Shown here: piece after piece, positions 1-9,139 of the stretch | Layout of the letters: each line of letters begins with the position of its first letter | Numbering within the stretch: position 1 is the stretch's first letter | DNA from: Limosilactobacillus vaginalis DSM 5837 = ATCC 49540 | Lineage (GTDB): Bacteria > Bacillota > Bacilli > Lactobacillales > Lactobacillaceae | NCBI RefSeq assembly: GCF_000159435.1 | Contig: NZ_GG693413.1 | Span: 331,950-387,199, forward strand | Length of the DNA stretch: 55,250 bases | Direction of reading: 5' to 3' | The notes under the pieces: model-generated | What the model saw: only the letters and a program-made list of their open reading frames with translations | Told to the model about the DNA's origin: nothing | Databases searched by the model: none | Position numbers and translations under genes: made by a program

Positions 1-31
1 ATTTTAACACTTTTTAAAGTTCGCTACAGAA

Positions 32-57
32 ATTCGTCATTACTAAAATTGACGAAT
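32..57. other. Inverted repeat upstream of the DUF2075 gene
   Basis: ATTCGTCA (32-39) and TGACGAAT (50-57) form a perfect 8-bp inverted repeat with a 10-nt loop. No T-run follows, so it is not a convincing terminator. It could be an operator or a leader hairpin for the next gene. Apart from it, nothing is recognisable in the first 100 bases. Confidence 0.35.
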
Positions 58-106
58 ACCGCTTCCTCATTTAAAATTAAGCATGATTATCAAAAGAGGG
101 ATGAGT

Positions 107-1348
107 GTGTTGAACCAGCTTACCAATAAAGCTACCGAAAAATTATCGCCATTTAAAACCTTAACAACTGAGCAGGAAACATTAGTTAATTCCATTACTG
201 AATTTACAGCAAAGCATTTAAAAAACGACTTTCCTGCAATCTATACGATTTATGGTGATGCCGGAACGGGAAAAAGTGTTGTTTTATCAAACCTCTTCGA
301 ACGATTCCAATTAGCAGCTCGTCAGGATCCAGCTTCGCCATTTTTTAAAACTAAAAATTACTTCCTGGTTAATCATCCAGAAATTCTAAAAGTTTATCGC
401 GAAATTGCCGGCCCAATTAAGGGACTTTATAAAAAGGACTTCACCCGTCCCACTTCGCTAATTAACCAGTTAGATAAGAAACAGCAAAATATTGATATTG
501 CCGTAATTGACGAAGCTCATCTCCTATTATCGAAAGCTGATCACTACAATAATTTTTATCACGATAATCAGTTAGTCGAGATTATAAAACGGGCTAAAGT
601 CGTTGTTTTAGTTTTCGATCAATATCAAGTTTTAAGGATGAAGAGTTTATGGACTCCTGAACGGCTTGAAAAAATCACTCACCAATACCCTCATAAAGAG
701 TACCATCTCCATCATCAATTCAGGATGACCGCTAGTGATCAGCTGATCGACTGGTTTAATCACTTTACAGATCAATATGAACTTGCAGCAATTCCAAAGA
801 ATAGTCGTCAAAATTATGACTTTCGGATTTATAACGATGCGGAAAAAATGCGTCAGGCAATTGTTAAGCGAAATGATGAGGTTGGCCTTTCACGAATCTT
901 ATCGACTTCCGGATACCCTTCAACCCTTGACGGCGGTAAGCACTATATTAAAGAGGGACAATTCAGGTTACCCTGGGATCAATATAACTATACGGTCACT
1001 CCTTGGGCTGAACTCCCCCAAACAATTAATGAGGTTGGCTCGATTTATACCTGTCAAGGCTTTGATTTAAACTATACGGGAATTATCATTGGTCCGCCAA
1101 TTAGTCAACTTCCCGGAACCAAGAAGCTGCAAATTAATCTCGATAAATATACCGATTCAGAAGCATTTAAAAAGCGCGATGATCTAACGGATCCGCAAGA
1201 AATTAAAGCTCTTGAAGAACGAATGATTATGAATTCTCTTAATGTTCTTTTTAAGCGGGGCGTGTATGGCACATACATTTACGCTCATGATCCGCTTTTG
1301 CGTAATTCGCTCGTTCAGCTCTTCAAAGATGCTGGCCTTAATTATTAA
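107..1348 (+). CDS. DUF2075 family P-loop ATPase/helicase-like protein
   Basis: This is a soluble P-loop NTPase of the DUF2075 (Schlafen-type helicase-like) family; its cellular role is not established. From the GTG start, a Walker A motif GDAGTGKS lies near residues 50-57 and a Walker B VIDEAHLLL near 133-141. A later HHQFRMT segment and a GSIYTCQGFD segment resemble helicase motifs of superfamily 1. Start choice: ATG codons exist at 83 and 101, but the ribosome-binding site AGAGGG (95-100) abuts the ATG at 101. It is well spaced for GTG at 107 or TTG at 110, giving about 413 residues. No restriction or toxin gene is beside it, so the context does not reveal a defence role. The family call is firm; the function is open. 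Confidence 0.85.
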   Translation: MLNQLTNKATEKLSPFKTLTTEQETLVNSITEFTAKHLKNDFPAIYTIYGDAGTGKSVVLSNLFERFQLAARQDPASPFFKTKNYFLVNHPEILKVYREIAGPIKGLYKKDFTRPTSLINQLDKKQQNIDIAVIDEAHLLLSKADHYNNFYHDNQLVEIIKRAKVVVLVFDQYQVLRMKSLWTPERLEKITHQYPHKEYHLHHQFRMTASDQLIDWFNHFTDQYELAAIPKNSRQNYDFRIYNDAEKMRQAIVKRNDEVGLSRILSTSGYPSTLDGGKHYIKEGQFRLPWDQYNYTVTPWAELPQTINEVGSIYTCQGFDLNYTGIIIGPPISQLPGTKKLQINLDKYTDSEAFKKRDDLTDPQEIKALEERMIMNSLNVLFKRGVYGTYIYAHDPLLRNSLVQLFKDAGLNY

Positions 1349-1364
1349 GAAAGTAGAGTACACA

Positions 1365-2057
1365 ATGAAAAAAAAGACTCTTAACAAAAAATTGCTAATT
1401 GCCCTAGGAGTTCTCTTAGCAATTATTATTGTGATTTTTGTTTATCAAAACTATAAACCAGAAATTGATGTCCTAATCCACCCCGTACCACACGAAAAAG
1501 AAATTCTCCTTCACATGATTAGAGCCCACGGGATCGCTAATTCTCTACTTCTCCTTGGCTTAATCGCTGTCTTAAACTCTATTCCCGGCCTTTCAAATTC
1601 AGTTATTTGTATCCTTTCGGGGCTTTGTTACGGCCCCTTCTTTGGCTTTATTATTAACTGGATGGGAAATGTTCTTGGAAACTGTATTGTAATGAGTTTG
1701 ATCAGAAAAATTAATTTTTCAAAAAGGGTTAAACAACACAAACTAATTAAATCATTAATGCACCAAAAACATCCCCTTATTGGTCTGACAATTGGTTTTA
1801 TGATCCCAGTTATTCCCAGTATCCTTGTTAATTACGCTGGTGCTCAGTTAAACGTCAACCGCCGACAATATATGGCAATGGTTCTGGTAGGAATGGCACC
1901 AACATCATTTCTCTATGCCTTTGGTGGGGATGCGATCTTCCGGGGTAGTCTCAAACGAATTATTAGTGCCGCCATTTGCATCCTAATCCTTATTGGTATC
2001 TACCTGATTGTAAAAAAGATCGATGACGAACATAAAAAACGGTTAGAAACTGAATAA
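1365..2057 (+). CDS. VTT/DedA-like (TVP38/TMEM64 family) membrane protein
   Basis: A 230-residue integral membrane protein of the VTT (SNARE-associated, TVP38/TMEM64) superfamily, whose characterised relatives move lipids across membranes. An N-terminal basic stretch precedes a hydrophobic helix at about residues 10-27. The family core follows (about 60-195): the segment with SGLCYGPFFGF, a re-entrant-type stretch with GNVLGN, and then PVIPSILVNYAGA. A final helix leads to a charged tail. The frame is open further upstream from 1242, but that part overlaps the DUF2075 gene. ATG at 1365 starts directly before the typical basic N-terminus and lies 16 bases after the preceding stop, so the two genes may be co-transcribed. 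The substrate is unknown. Confidence 0.85.
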   Translation: MKKKTLNKKLLIALGVLLAIIIVIFVYQNYKPEIDVLIHPVPHEKEILLHMIRAHGIANSLLLLGLIAVLNSIPGLSNSVICILSGLCYGPFFGFIINWMGNVLGNCIVMSLIRKINFSKRVKQHKLIKSLMHQKHPLIGLTIGFMIPVIPSILVNYAGAQLNVNRRQYMAMVLVGMAPTSFLYAFGGDAIFRGSLKRIISAAICILILIGIYLIVKKIDDEHKKRLETE

Positions 2058-2061
2058 CTAA

Positions 2062-2102
2062 AACAACTCTCCAAGTCAGGGAATCCTCCTTGGAGAGTTG
2101 TT
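2062..2102. terminator. Bidirectional Rho-independent terminator
   Basis: The arms 2062-2075 and 2089-2102 are a perfect 14-bp inverted repeat (AACAACTCTCCAAG and its complement) with a 13-nt loop. T-rich flanks on both sides let it serve the rightward VTT gene and the leftward uvrA-like gene. Confidence 0.9.
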
Positions 2103-4628
2103 TTAATTTTGGAAACGGCTAACGAATTCTGCAAGATACTGAGTGGTTAAGCTCTTCGGGTTATGAATGAGGCTAGTTGGATGACCTTGGGCAACAATCC
2201 GTCCACCATTTCTACCCCCACGTGGTCCCAAATCAATTAAATAATCAGCGTTTACCATTAAGTTGACATCATGAGTAATGATAATAATCGTTGCTCCCCG
2301 ATCAATTAACCGTTGCATTACCTGAAGCAAGACTTGGACGTCAAGGGGATGGAGACCAACCGATGGCTCATCGAAGACAAAAAGAGTTGTTTTTTGTTGA
2401 CGATTCAAATGCTTAACGAGTTTCAACCGCTGAGCTTCTCCACCAGATAATGTTGGCGTACTTTCACCAAGATGAAGATAGCCAAGGCCGACCTCGTCAA
2501 GAAGCTTTAATTCACGCTGAATTTTCGGTATATCCTTAAAGATCGGAATTGCATGGCGAACATCGAGGTTTAACAAATCAACGATTGAATAATCATGCCA
2601 CTTAATTTGTTGAATTTTCTTATTATACCGATCACCGTTACAAACGGGACAAACCTGCTGCATGTCCGGTAAGTATTGTATATCAAGGGTTACGATCCCT
2701 GTCCCACCACAGTTTGGACAAGCGCCCTGTTTATTATTGTAAGAGAAGTAACTTGCAGTCCAGTGCTTCTCCTTTGCAGCTGGTTGAGCCGCAAAAAGCC
2801 GCCGGAGATTATCCATGATACTTGTATACGTCGCAACTGTTGAACGGGTACTCTTTCCCACCGGAACAGCATCAACACTGACAACACTTTTGAGTGGAGT
2901 ATCTAAGTTGTCGACCTGTTTGGGAAGTGGTTCCCCTTTCTCTTGAGCTTTTAAAGCCGGAACTAAGCTATCAAGAATTAGACTAGTTTTCCCCGCACCC
3001 GAAAATCCAGTGACTGCGGTAATTCGATTTGTTGGAATCGTGGCAGTAACATTTTTTAGGTTAAAGTAGTCACTAACTGTAAAATTAGTTTCAGAAGCTG
3101 CCCGTTTACTTGATGTTTTGCGAACTTTGATCCGGGCTTTACCGTTCAAAAATGGACCAATTAGTGAACTTTTCTTCCGCTTTAATTCAGCAGGAGTCCC
3201 CTGATCAATTACCTTTCCTCCTTCGGCACCAGAACCAGGACCAATCTCAATCACCCAATCTGCAGCACTAATAATATCAATATTATGGTCAACCACCACC
3301 AGTGAATTACCTTGTTCAACCAGTTCATGAAATACATGAAGGAGACCGTTAATGTTATCGGGATGGAGACCAATCGACGGTTCATCCAGAACATACAAAA
3401 CGCCTGTTGTCTGTGTCCGTAATGTCCGGGATAATTGAATTCGCTGTAACTCACCAGTTGATAAGGTATTACCGTTCCGTGAAAGGGAAAGGTAATCTAA
3501 ACCAAGCTCTAACAATGGGCGAAGATTGTCATCAAATTGCTTAAAGATTGCAGTTGCCATTTTACCCATGTTCGTTGGCAATTCGCTTAGAACCTTTTGC
3601 TTCCATTGTTCAAGTTCGCCAAGAGTTAAATCAGTGACTTCTGCAATGTTTTTTCCGCCAGCTAGTTGAGTTAGAAGTTCCGGTCGTAAGCGGGTCCCAT
3701 GGCAAACAGGACAAACGGATGAATGAAAGAACTCATTAATTCGTTGCTGTGCCCGAGCACTTTTACTTGTCTTTGCCGACTCAAGAACTGCTTCATGAGC
3801 ATTTTCATACAAGGCATTAAAATCATGAAAGACTCGACCAGTTCCCGAGACAAAATCCATCTTGTATTTCTTGCTTGGTCCATTCAAGACAAAGTTCTTT
3901 TCCTTAGGTGAAAGATCCTTATAGGGGACGTTAATTCGGACGCCAGCCTGCTCAGCAACTTGAGGCATAAAATTCCGACCAGGAAGGTGCCATGAAGCCA
4001 CTGCACCTTCATCCAGCGTCAGATTCTCATCGCCAATTAGTTTTTCTTCGTCTAGTTCACGAACTCGGCCAGTTCCTTGGCATCGTTTGCAGGCCCCATC
4101 AGAATTAAAGGCAAAGTCTTCAGCGGAAAAGGCATTAAACTTCACGCCGCATTCAGGGCAGGTTAAAACGCCCATTTCGTCTCCAGACTTGCTCATCGCC
4201 TGTGCTACCTCAAGACTTGGCTTTAATCGGTGGCCATTTGGACAGACAGGTGAACCTAAGCGAGAAAAAATTAGTCGAATTACATTAAAGATCTCACTCA
4301 TTGTTCCAACAGTTGCTCGCTCAGACGGAACTGCTGGACGTTGATGAAGTGCTAGTGCTGACGGGATTTGTTTAACGCTATCAACCTGTGCCTGGGCACC
4401 CAATTTGATCCGCCGTCGCGTATACGTAGATAAAGCTTCCAAGTACCGCCGGGAACCTTCTTCATACAGGATTCCCATTGCTAACGAGCTTTTCCCAGAA
4501 CCAGATAAACCAGAAATTGCGACAAATTTATGTAGCGGAATATTAACGTTAATATTTTTCAAATTATGAACCCGACCACCCCGCACTTCAATTTCTGCAG
4601 GAATCGTTGATTGCACTGCCTTATTCAA
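2103..4628 (-). CDS. UvrA-like excinuclease ATPase subunit (UvrA paralogue)
   Basis: An ABC-class ATPase homologous to UvrA, the damage-recognition subunit of nucleotide excision repair. At 841 residues it is shorter than canonical UvrA (about 940-950) and matches the UvrA2/DrrC-like paralogues often linked to drug tolerance. Two ATPase halves are visible. The first has GLSGSGKSS (residues 40-48) and signature LSTGELQRIQL. The second has GFSGAGKTS and signature LSGGEAQRLKL. Zinc-binding cysteine pairs occur at CPECG, CKRCQGTG, CPVCHGTR, CPNCGGTG and CPVCNGDR. The first signature has T instead of the second glycine. It is probably not the sole UvrA, because no uvrB is adjacent. The gene stands alone, ends against a bidirectional terminator, and is followed by crcB genes on the same strand. 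Confidence 0.9.
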   Translation of the reverse strand: MNKAVQSTIPAEIEVRGGRVHNLKNINVNIPLHKFVAISGLSGSGKSSLAMGILYEEGSRRYLEALSTYTRRRIKLGAQAQVDSVKQIPSALALHQRPAVPSERATVGTMSEIFNVIRLIFSRLGSPVCPNGHRLKPSLEVAQAMSKSGDEMGVLTCPECGVKFNAFSAEDFAFNSDGACKRCQGTGRVRELDEEKLIGDENLTLDEGAVASWHLPGRNFMPQVAEQAGVRINVPYKDLSPKEKNFVLNGPSKKYKMDFVSGTGRVFHDFNALYENAHEAVLESAKTSKSARAQQRINEFFHSSVCPVCHGTRLRPELLTQLAGGKNIAEVTDLTLGELEQWKQKVLSELPTNMGKMATAIFKQFDDNLRPLLELGLDYLSLSRNGNTLSTGELQRIQLSRTLRTQTTGVLYVLDEPSIGLHPDNINGLLHVFHELVEQGNSLVVVDHNIDIISAADWVIEIGPGSGAEGGKVIDQGTPAELKRKKSSLIGPFLNGKARIKVRKTSSKRAASETNFTVSDYFNLKNVTATIPTNRITAVTGFSGAGKTSLILDSLVPALKAQEKGEPLPKQVDNLDTPLKSVVSVDAVPVGKSTRSTVATYTSIMDNLRRLFAAQPAAKEKHWTASYFSYNNKQGACPNCGGTGIVTLDIQYLPDMQQVCPVCNGDRYNKKIQQIKWHDYSIVDLLNLDVRHAIPIFKDIPKIQRELKLLDEVGLGYLHLGESTPTLSGGEAQRLKLVKHLNRQQKTTLFVFDEPSVGLHPLDVQVLLQVMQRLIDRGATIIIITHDVNLMVNADYLIDLGPRGGRNGGRIVAQGHPTSLIHNPKSLTTQYLAEFVSRFQN

Positions 4629-4654
4629 AAGCTCTTCCCCTTTTCTTTAAAAGC

Positions 4655-4993
4655 TTAAAGCTGCATTCCAAGCCAAGCAAGGCTAAGTCCACCAAGATAT
4701 GATAAAGTGCCATAGATTATTAAACTGCGCCACTGATGCTCATTATACATTGCAATTAATTCAGTGTTTAACGTTGAAAAAGTTGTGTAGCCGCCTAAAA
4801 ATCCGGTTTCCCAAAAAAGGATCGTAAACTGACTAGTGGGAAAGCGGTGAATTAATATTCCTAAACAAAACGCACCAGTAAGGTTAATGAGTAATGTTGC
4901 TCCTGGCCAGTCGACTTGCAATTGCTTCCACAAATAAGTAAATAGGTAACGAAGGAGGGCACCGCATGATGCACCAAAACCAACTAAAATCAT
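4655..4993 (-). CDS. crcB: CrcB/Fluc fluoride channel subunit 2
   Basis: A 112-residue membrane protein of the Fluc/CrcB family, which exports fluoride as a dual-topology dimer. Four hydrophobic helices are apparent. The family motifs are present: GASCGALLRYLF near the N-terminus and GFLGGYTTFSTLNTE in the third helix (the phenylalanine/TTFST box lining the pore). Its ATG overlaps the stop of the upstream crcB by four bases, so the two are translationally coupled. Adjacent crcB pairs are common in Firmicutes and usually assemble as a heterodimer. Confidence 0.92.
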   Translation of the reverse strand: MILVGFGASCGALLRYLFTYLWKQLQVDWPGATLLINLTGAFCLGILIHRFPTSQFTILFWETGFLGGYTTFSTLNTELIAMYNEHQWRSLIIYGTLSYLGGLSLAWLGMQL

Positions 4994-5367
4994 TTATCTT
5001 CCTCCATTCTTACCAATAATTGCGCCAAAATAAAACCAATAATGGCTGCAAAGAACCCTCCTAGAAGACTAACCAGAAAGTAACCACTGCCAACCCAAAA
5101 ATTGCTTTCACTAAGTTTTAAGACACTAGTAATAAATGACGAAAACGTTGTAAAGGCCCCAATCAATCCCGTTCCTAATCCTAAGTTCAACCAACCGGCT
5201 AAAAGATCCCGTTCAATTACATAATAGGTAAGAAATGATAACAAAAAGCACCCTACAAAATTAGCGATCAGGATCCCCCATTCACCTAAATTAAAACTGA
5301 ATAGATAGCGAAAAATACCACCAAAGAAAGCGAAAGCAGCAACCGCAACCAAATTTTTTATTTTCAT
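4990..5367 (-). CDS. crcB: CrcB/Fluc fluoride channel subunit 1
   Basis: The first gene of the crcB pair encodes a 125-residue Fluc-type fluoride channel subunit. FFGGIFRYLF near the N-terminus and GLIGAFTTFSSF in the third helix are family motifs, and four membrane helices are seen. The frame extends upstream to 5436, but a GGAGG site lies just before the ATG at 5367 and the extra 23 residues are basic and non-conserved in style, so 5367 is preferred. No fluoride-riboswitch aptamer could be recognised in the roughly 100 bases upstream. Confidence 0.9.
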   Translation of the reverse strand: MKIKNLVAVAAFAFFGGIFRYLFSFNLGEWGILIANFVGCFLLSFLTYYVIERDLLAGWLNLGLGTGLIGAFTTFSSFITSVLKLSESNFWVGSGYFLVSLLGGFFAAIIGFILAQLLVRMEEDK

Positions 5368-5414
5368 TTTTATCCTCCATTTCCACCAACTGATTTTACG
5401 CTTTGAATTCCTGT

Positions 5415-5444
5415 TTGCCAATCTAAAACGGAACATCGTATAAT
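5415..5444 (+). promoter_or_regulatory. Sigma-A type promoter of the VOC gene
   Basis: TTGCCA (5415-5420), an 18-base spacer, then TATAAT (5439-5444). It lies 26 bases before the ATG of the rightward VOC gene and in the divergent gap with crcB. Confidence 0.7.
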
Positions 5445-5470
5445 AATAGCCGAGAAAAGAGGAATCAGTT

Positions 5471-5863
5471 ATGAAAATGCGAAGAATCGATCATATTGTA
5501 TTGACCGTTAGCAATCTTGAAGAGTCCATGCGCTTTTACCATGAAGTCTTTGACATGCCAGTAATTGACCAGCAAAGTAATGATGATGTAATTACTCTCC
5601 GGTGTGGTCACCAGCTTATACGGCTGCAAAAGGTTGACCGACCAACTAAATTGGTGGCTAATCATCCAACCGTCGGATCAGCTGACCTTTGTTTAGTTGC
5701 TGGAGATAAGGTCGACGATATTCTTCACCACTTTAATAGTTATTACGTCGATGTTGTTGAAGGGCCTGTAGAAAAGCAGGGTTCTGAAGGAGCAATGACT
5801 TCAATCTACGTTCATGATCCCGACAAGAACCTAATTGAAGTTTCGGTTTATGCAAATAAATAA
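5471..5863 (+). CDS. VOC family (glyoxalase/bleomycin-resistance fold) protein
   Basis: A 130-residue single-domain vicinal-oxygen-chelate protein. The N-terminal RIDHIVLTVSNLEESMRFY and C-terminal DPDKNLIEV segments are hallmarks of this metal-binding fold. They supply the His and Glu metal ligands (H8 and a Glu near residue 123). Relatives act as glyoxalases, ring-cleaving dioxygenases or resistance proteins; the substrate here cannot be told. It has its own promoter and is closed by a strong terminator, so it is monocistronic. Confidence 0.85.
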   Translation: MKMRRIDHIVLTVSNLEESMRFYHEVFDMPVIDQQSNDDVITLRCGHQLIRLQKVDRPTKLVANHPTVGSADLCLVAGDKVDDILHHFNSYYVDVVEGPVEKQGSEGAMTSIYVHDPDKNLIEVSVYANK

Positions 5864-5913
5864 AGAAAGCCTTGATTTAGACACTTAGACGCGGTAAGTT
5901 CGAAAGCATTAAC

Positions 5914-5964
5914 AAATAAGTAGAGACCTGGAAAAATTTTGTCTTTCCAGGTCTCTACTTATTT
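5914..5964. terminator. Bidirectional Rho-independent terminator
   Basis: A perfect 21-bp inverted repeat: 5914-5934 pairs with 5944-5964 (core TAGAGACCTGGAAA). The loop is 9 nt and the outer arms are A/T-rich. It separates the convergent VOC and ydcF genes. Confidence 0.92.
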
Positions 5965-6912
5965 TCATCCAAGCAACTCAGCAATAACCAGGATAACAAG
6001 CAGGATGGCTAACCAACTACGATAATGATCACGAATAATTCCTAAATAGTCTCGAACAACGGTTAAAGGCTGCAGCTTCCACGGAGTCTTGCTAGAAACA
6101 AGCGGCCAGGATAACTTCAGCTTTCGTAAATAATTAAAGGTTCTGAAGATGTGGAATGAGCTAGTTATAACGACAATTTTTTGCTTAGGATCAGCTTGCT
6201 TTTGCAATAACCTTTGGCAGTTGCGTAAATTATCCCAGGTATTCATCGCCTGCTCCTCTAAAATAATCCGGTCTTGAGGGATTCCGTGATTAATCAAATA
6301 TTTTGCCATTGCTTGGGCTTCAGATAATTGCTCACCATGCAAAATACCACCAGTAACAATAATTGTAGCGTTATGATTTAACTTCCAGCAGGCAATGGCT
6401 TGTTGCAGTCGCGCTGTCAGAACAGGCGGCACTTTGCCCTGACGCAGGCCAGCACCGAGGGCAATTAAATAATCAGCCTTAACAGGTCTTGAAAGGAGTT
6501 GTGCAGTAATAATTGCACCCCAGAAAATTACTAATCCAAGAGTGGTAATCCCATTAACTATTAGTGCAGTCAAAATTACCTGGTGGTTAAACCAGGTAAA
6601 ATATCCTTGATACTTAAATAGTAGCGGTAAGCAGATAAATAGGTTTAAGAACATTAAGCCAAATGTCTTCTGATTATACTTAATCAGCTGCGCGTCTGTT
6701 GAAAAGTGACGAACCAAAATTGCCCTAATTGATTCCAGCCAGCTCAAGAGACTTGCAACTCCTAAGCTAACCGCAGTAAATGTTTTCGGGTAGCCAATTT
6801 GTCCGCCGATCAAAATTAATAGCAAGCCAGTCCAGCACAACGCCCACTCATTCTTTTTGGGTAACGGCCACCACAGGAGAATGATCAACAAAGAAAGAGT
6901 TAAAATAATCAT
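5965..6912 (-). CDS. YdcF/SanA-family (DUF218) membrane protein
   Basis: A 315-residue protein with several N-terminal membrane helices (about residues 1-150), followed by a cytoplasm- or surface-facing DUF218 domain. The domain shows ALGAGLRQGKVPPVLTARL, TGGILHGEQLSEAQAM, ILEEQAMNTWDNLRN and TSSFHIFRT, the ordered motifs of the YdcF/SanA family. SanA relatives affect envelope barrier function, but the biochemical role is unknown. The ATG overlaps the stop of the upstream ABC1 kinase gene by four bases, so it is the last gene of the copY-kinase-ydcF operon. Confidence 0.85.
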   Translation of the reverse strand: MIILTLSLLIILLWWPLPKKNEWALCWTGLLLILIGGQIGYPKTFTAVSLGVASLLSWLESIRAILVRHFSTDAQLIKYNQKTFGLMFLNLFICLPLLFKYQGYFTWFNHQVILTALIVNGITTLGLVIFWGAIITAQLLSRPVKADYLIALGAGLRQGKVPPVLTARLQQAIACWKLNHNATIIVTGGILHGEQLSEAQAMAKYLINHGIPQDRIILEEQAMNTWDNLRNCQRLLQKQADPKQKIVVITSSFHIFRTFNYLRKLKLSWPLVSSKTPWKLQPLTVVRDYLGIIRDHYRSWLAILLVILVIAELLG

Positions 6913-8675
6913 TTCTTCCCGTACTCCTTTTTCTGCCGACGATATTTTCGGTAGCGACGAATCAATTCACTAACCGCCATTGTGACAATTATAATGATTG
7001 CTAACGAATAGCCAAAGACACCAAGACGGTAGATGTGCGGATGGTCAGTACTGCCCTCTACTAACAACGATGAGCCAACAATAATTGCTGCTAAAATAAT
7101 TGCAATAATTATCCGGTTAACAATCCGACTAAGCCACTTCATTAGATTTTCCTGGTCAGCGTAATGAAAATTAATTCGAGCATCCCCATCACTAATTGCA
7201 TCAAAAAAGGTGTTCAGCTTCCCTGGCATTTGGGTAATATTCTTCACAGCACGATAACTTCCCCACAAGCTATTATCTAATTGAGTACGCAAATCGAAAT
7301 GCTGCTTCAAGTACTGCTTACCAAATGGTCGGGCAACCTCCAACATTGAAAGTGAAGGATCAAGCTTAGCAATAATTGTTTCTAGGATCCCAAATGCCCG
7401 TACCAGCATCGTCACTTGGGAATGAATCTGGAGATTATTATTTTGACATAATTGAACGATCTGATAGAGCATCTTAGTGAAATTAATTTCAGCAAGGCCA
7501 GCATTCAAGTACGGCCGCAGGAATTTACCAAGTTCCCGATAGAATTTCTGCTCGTCAAGCGGTCCCACTTGCTCACACATTGGAATAATTGATTGACCGA
7601 TCTCATGAATATCCTGTGAATTAACGGCCAATACTATTTTGGCAATTCCGTCCGCTGTTGCTGGCGAAATTCTTCCCATCATCCCAAAGTCAATCCAGAT
7701 AACCCGGTATGGTGGAAGGCTCTTCTCTTGCTGATAGCTGATTTTAGTAGGGCCAATCTGCTTCTCTAATTTCTTTTCTACCTCAACCTGGTCCGTTTGA
7801 GCTTCATCCTGAGACAGGTGACGAATTAAGATATTCCCTGGATGCGGATCAGCCTGAAAGAAGTGATCGACAAAGACTTGCCTAAGGAAGTTCTTAACTA
7901 ATACTTGGGCAATCTCATGGCGAACCTGTCGTTGCGTTTTTGCTTGTTCAGGGTTCGTACTTAATGAAGCGTTAGCCAGGTACTTAATACTCTTCCCCGG
8001 CATATATTCATTAACCAAAATTTTAGGGGCGCAGTATTTGAAGTAAACCTTAGGAACCCGAATAATTGACTGGCCATTATTAAGGCGGTAAAATTCAACC
8101 CCGTTTTTGGCTTCTTGAATTGTGTCAATTTCACTCCTTAGCGAGTCACTTAAAGCGTTGAAGATTTTTACGGGATCAACAACAGTAATCCCAGTTGGAA
8201 CGTATTTCAGTAGTTCAACCGCCCGTTTTAAAAGCGCCAAATCTGTATCTACCAATTTAGTAACATCAGGATGCTGAATTTTAACAACTACCGACGTCCC
8301 ATCCTTTAACTCAGCATGATGAACTTGACCGATCGAGGCTGAGGCAAATGGTTCTTGATCAAATGTCTTAAAAACTTCACTGATCTTTTTTCCAGTTTCC
8401 GTCTCAAAAGTCTTTTTAACACTTGCGAAGCTATCAGCCGGAACATCATCCTGAAGCTTTCGTAAGGCCTTTATATATTCTGGGCTTACCAGGTCTGCAC
8501 GAGTAGAAAGGATTTGCCCCATTTTAATAAAGGTTGGGCCGAGTTCTTCTAATGCCTGACAAACTTCTTCCGGATTTTTTTGATGATAAAAATTGCTCAA
8601 AAAGTGATATTGACGCATTACCTGCATGATCCGCCGAAGACGTTTTCTTGGGGATGGTACTGTTTCTTCAGCCAT
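6909..8675 (-). CDS. ABC1/AarF/UbiB-family atypical kinase-like protein
   Basis: A 588-residue member of the ABC1 (AarF/UbiB/ADCK) family of atypical kinase/ATPases, which in other bacteria support isoprenoid-lipid and quinone metabolism. The diagnostic KxGQ region is present (TFIKMGQILSTRADLVSPEY). So are the alanine/glycine loop SASIGQVHHAEL, the VVKIQHPDV lysine, the catalytic QADPHPGNIL and the metal-binding WIDFG. Two C-terminal membrane helices (about 515-580) anchor it. It starts 14 bases after copY and overlaps ydcF. Lactobacilli generally do not make ubiquinone, so the lipid substrate is a question. Family confidence is high and pathway confidence low. Confidence 0.9.
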   Translation of the reverse strand: MAEETVPSPRKRLRRIMQVMRQYHFLSNFYHQKNPEEVCQALEELGPTFIKMGQILSTRADLVSPEYIKALRKLQDDVPADSFASVKKTFETETGKKISEVFKTFDQEPFASASIGQVHHAELKDGTSVVVKIQHPDVTKLVDTDLALLKRAVELLKYVPTGITVVDPVKIFNALSDSLRSEIDTIQEAKNGVEFYRLNNGQSIIRVPKVYFKYCAPKILVNEYMPGKSIKYLANASLSTNPEQAKTQRQVRHEIAQVLVKNFLRQVFVDHFFQADPHPGNILIRHLSQDEAQTDQVEVEKKLEKQIGPTKISYQQEKSLPPYRVIWIDFGMMGRISPATADGIAKIVLAVNSQDIHEIGQSIIPMCEQVGPLDEQKFYRELGKFLRPYLNAGLAEINFTKMLYQIVQLCQNNNLQIHSQVTMLVRAFGILETIIAKLDPSLSMLEVARPFGKQYLKQHFDLRTQLDNSLWGSYRAVKNITQMPGKLNTFFDAISDGDARINFHYADQENLMKWLSRIVNRIIIAIILAAIIVGSSLLVEGSTDHPHIYRLGVFGYSLAIIIIVTMAVSELIRRYRKYRRQKKEYGKK

Positions 8676-8689
8676 TAATAAGATCCTCC

Positions 8690-9121
8690 TTACTCACAAT
8701 CCATGGGCATCCCCGGAACACAGTTGCATTCAACCTTCTCTGGGGCATTTTTCTTCTTTTCAGCTAACAATTTTTGAAGTTGTTCAATATCCTTTCGACT
8801 AAGAACGGCATCATCTATTACATGGCTAAGCGTAGCACCAACATGCATCTCGCAAATGCTGTTAAACAAATGATCTGCGGCTTCGTTCATGGTAATCTGC
8901 TCCTTAATTAATGGGGAGTAGATAAAGCCACGGCCTTGACGGGTTGTCTTTAATGCTCCTTTTTCCACTAGACGCCGGAGTAATGTCTTAATTGTTGCGG
9001 GTTTCCAATCAACTTTTTGTTGAAGGATTTCAATTACTTGGGTACTAGTTGCTTTACTGAGGGTCCAGATAATTCGCATTACTTGCCATTCTGCTGGCGT
9101 AATATCTGTTTTTTCTTCCAT
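8690..9121 (-). CDS. copY: CopY/BlaI-family metal-responsive transcriptional repressor
   Basis: A 143-residue winged-helix repressor of the BlaI/MecI/CopY family. The N-terminal half has the DNA-binding helices (EWQVMRIIWTL, KPATIKTLLRRL, GRGFIYSPL). The C-terminus ends in ECNCVPGMPMDCE, a shortened version of the CxCx4CxC copper/zinc hook of CopY: two cysteines as CNC and one near the end, so the fourth cysteine is missing. A Cop box lies in its own promoter, implying autoregulation. No copper ATPase or chaperone follows; the downstream genes are an ABC1 kinase and a YdcF protein. A BlaI-like regulator answering another signal remains possible. Confidence 0.85.
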   Translation of the reverse strand: MEEKTDITPAEWQVMRIIWTLSKATSTQVIEILQQKVDWKPATIKTLLRRLVEKGALKTTRQGRGFIYSPLIKEQITMNEAADHLFNSICEMHVGATLSHVIDDAVLSRKDIEQLQKLLAEKKKNAPEKVECNCVPGMPMDCE

Positions 9122-9139
9122 GTCCTCACCTCAATTTAA

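Noticed and set aside
83-1348. DUF2075 ATPase as part of a defence system
   Set aside because: No nuclease, methylase, toxin or other defence partner lies beside it; the VTT gene downstream is not a known partner.
1242-1364. N-terminal extension of the VTT membrane protein
   Set aside because: It overlaps the end of the DUF2075 gene in another frame and lacks a ribosome-binding site; the conserved protein starts at 1365.
5368-5470. Possible fluoride riboswitch before crcB
   Set aside because: The roughly 100-base leader shows no recognisable aptamer core on the minus strand.
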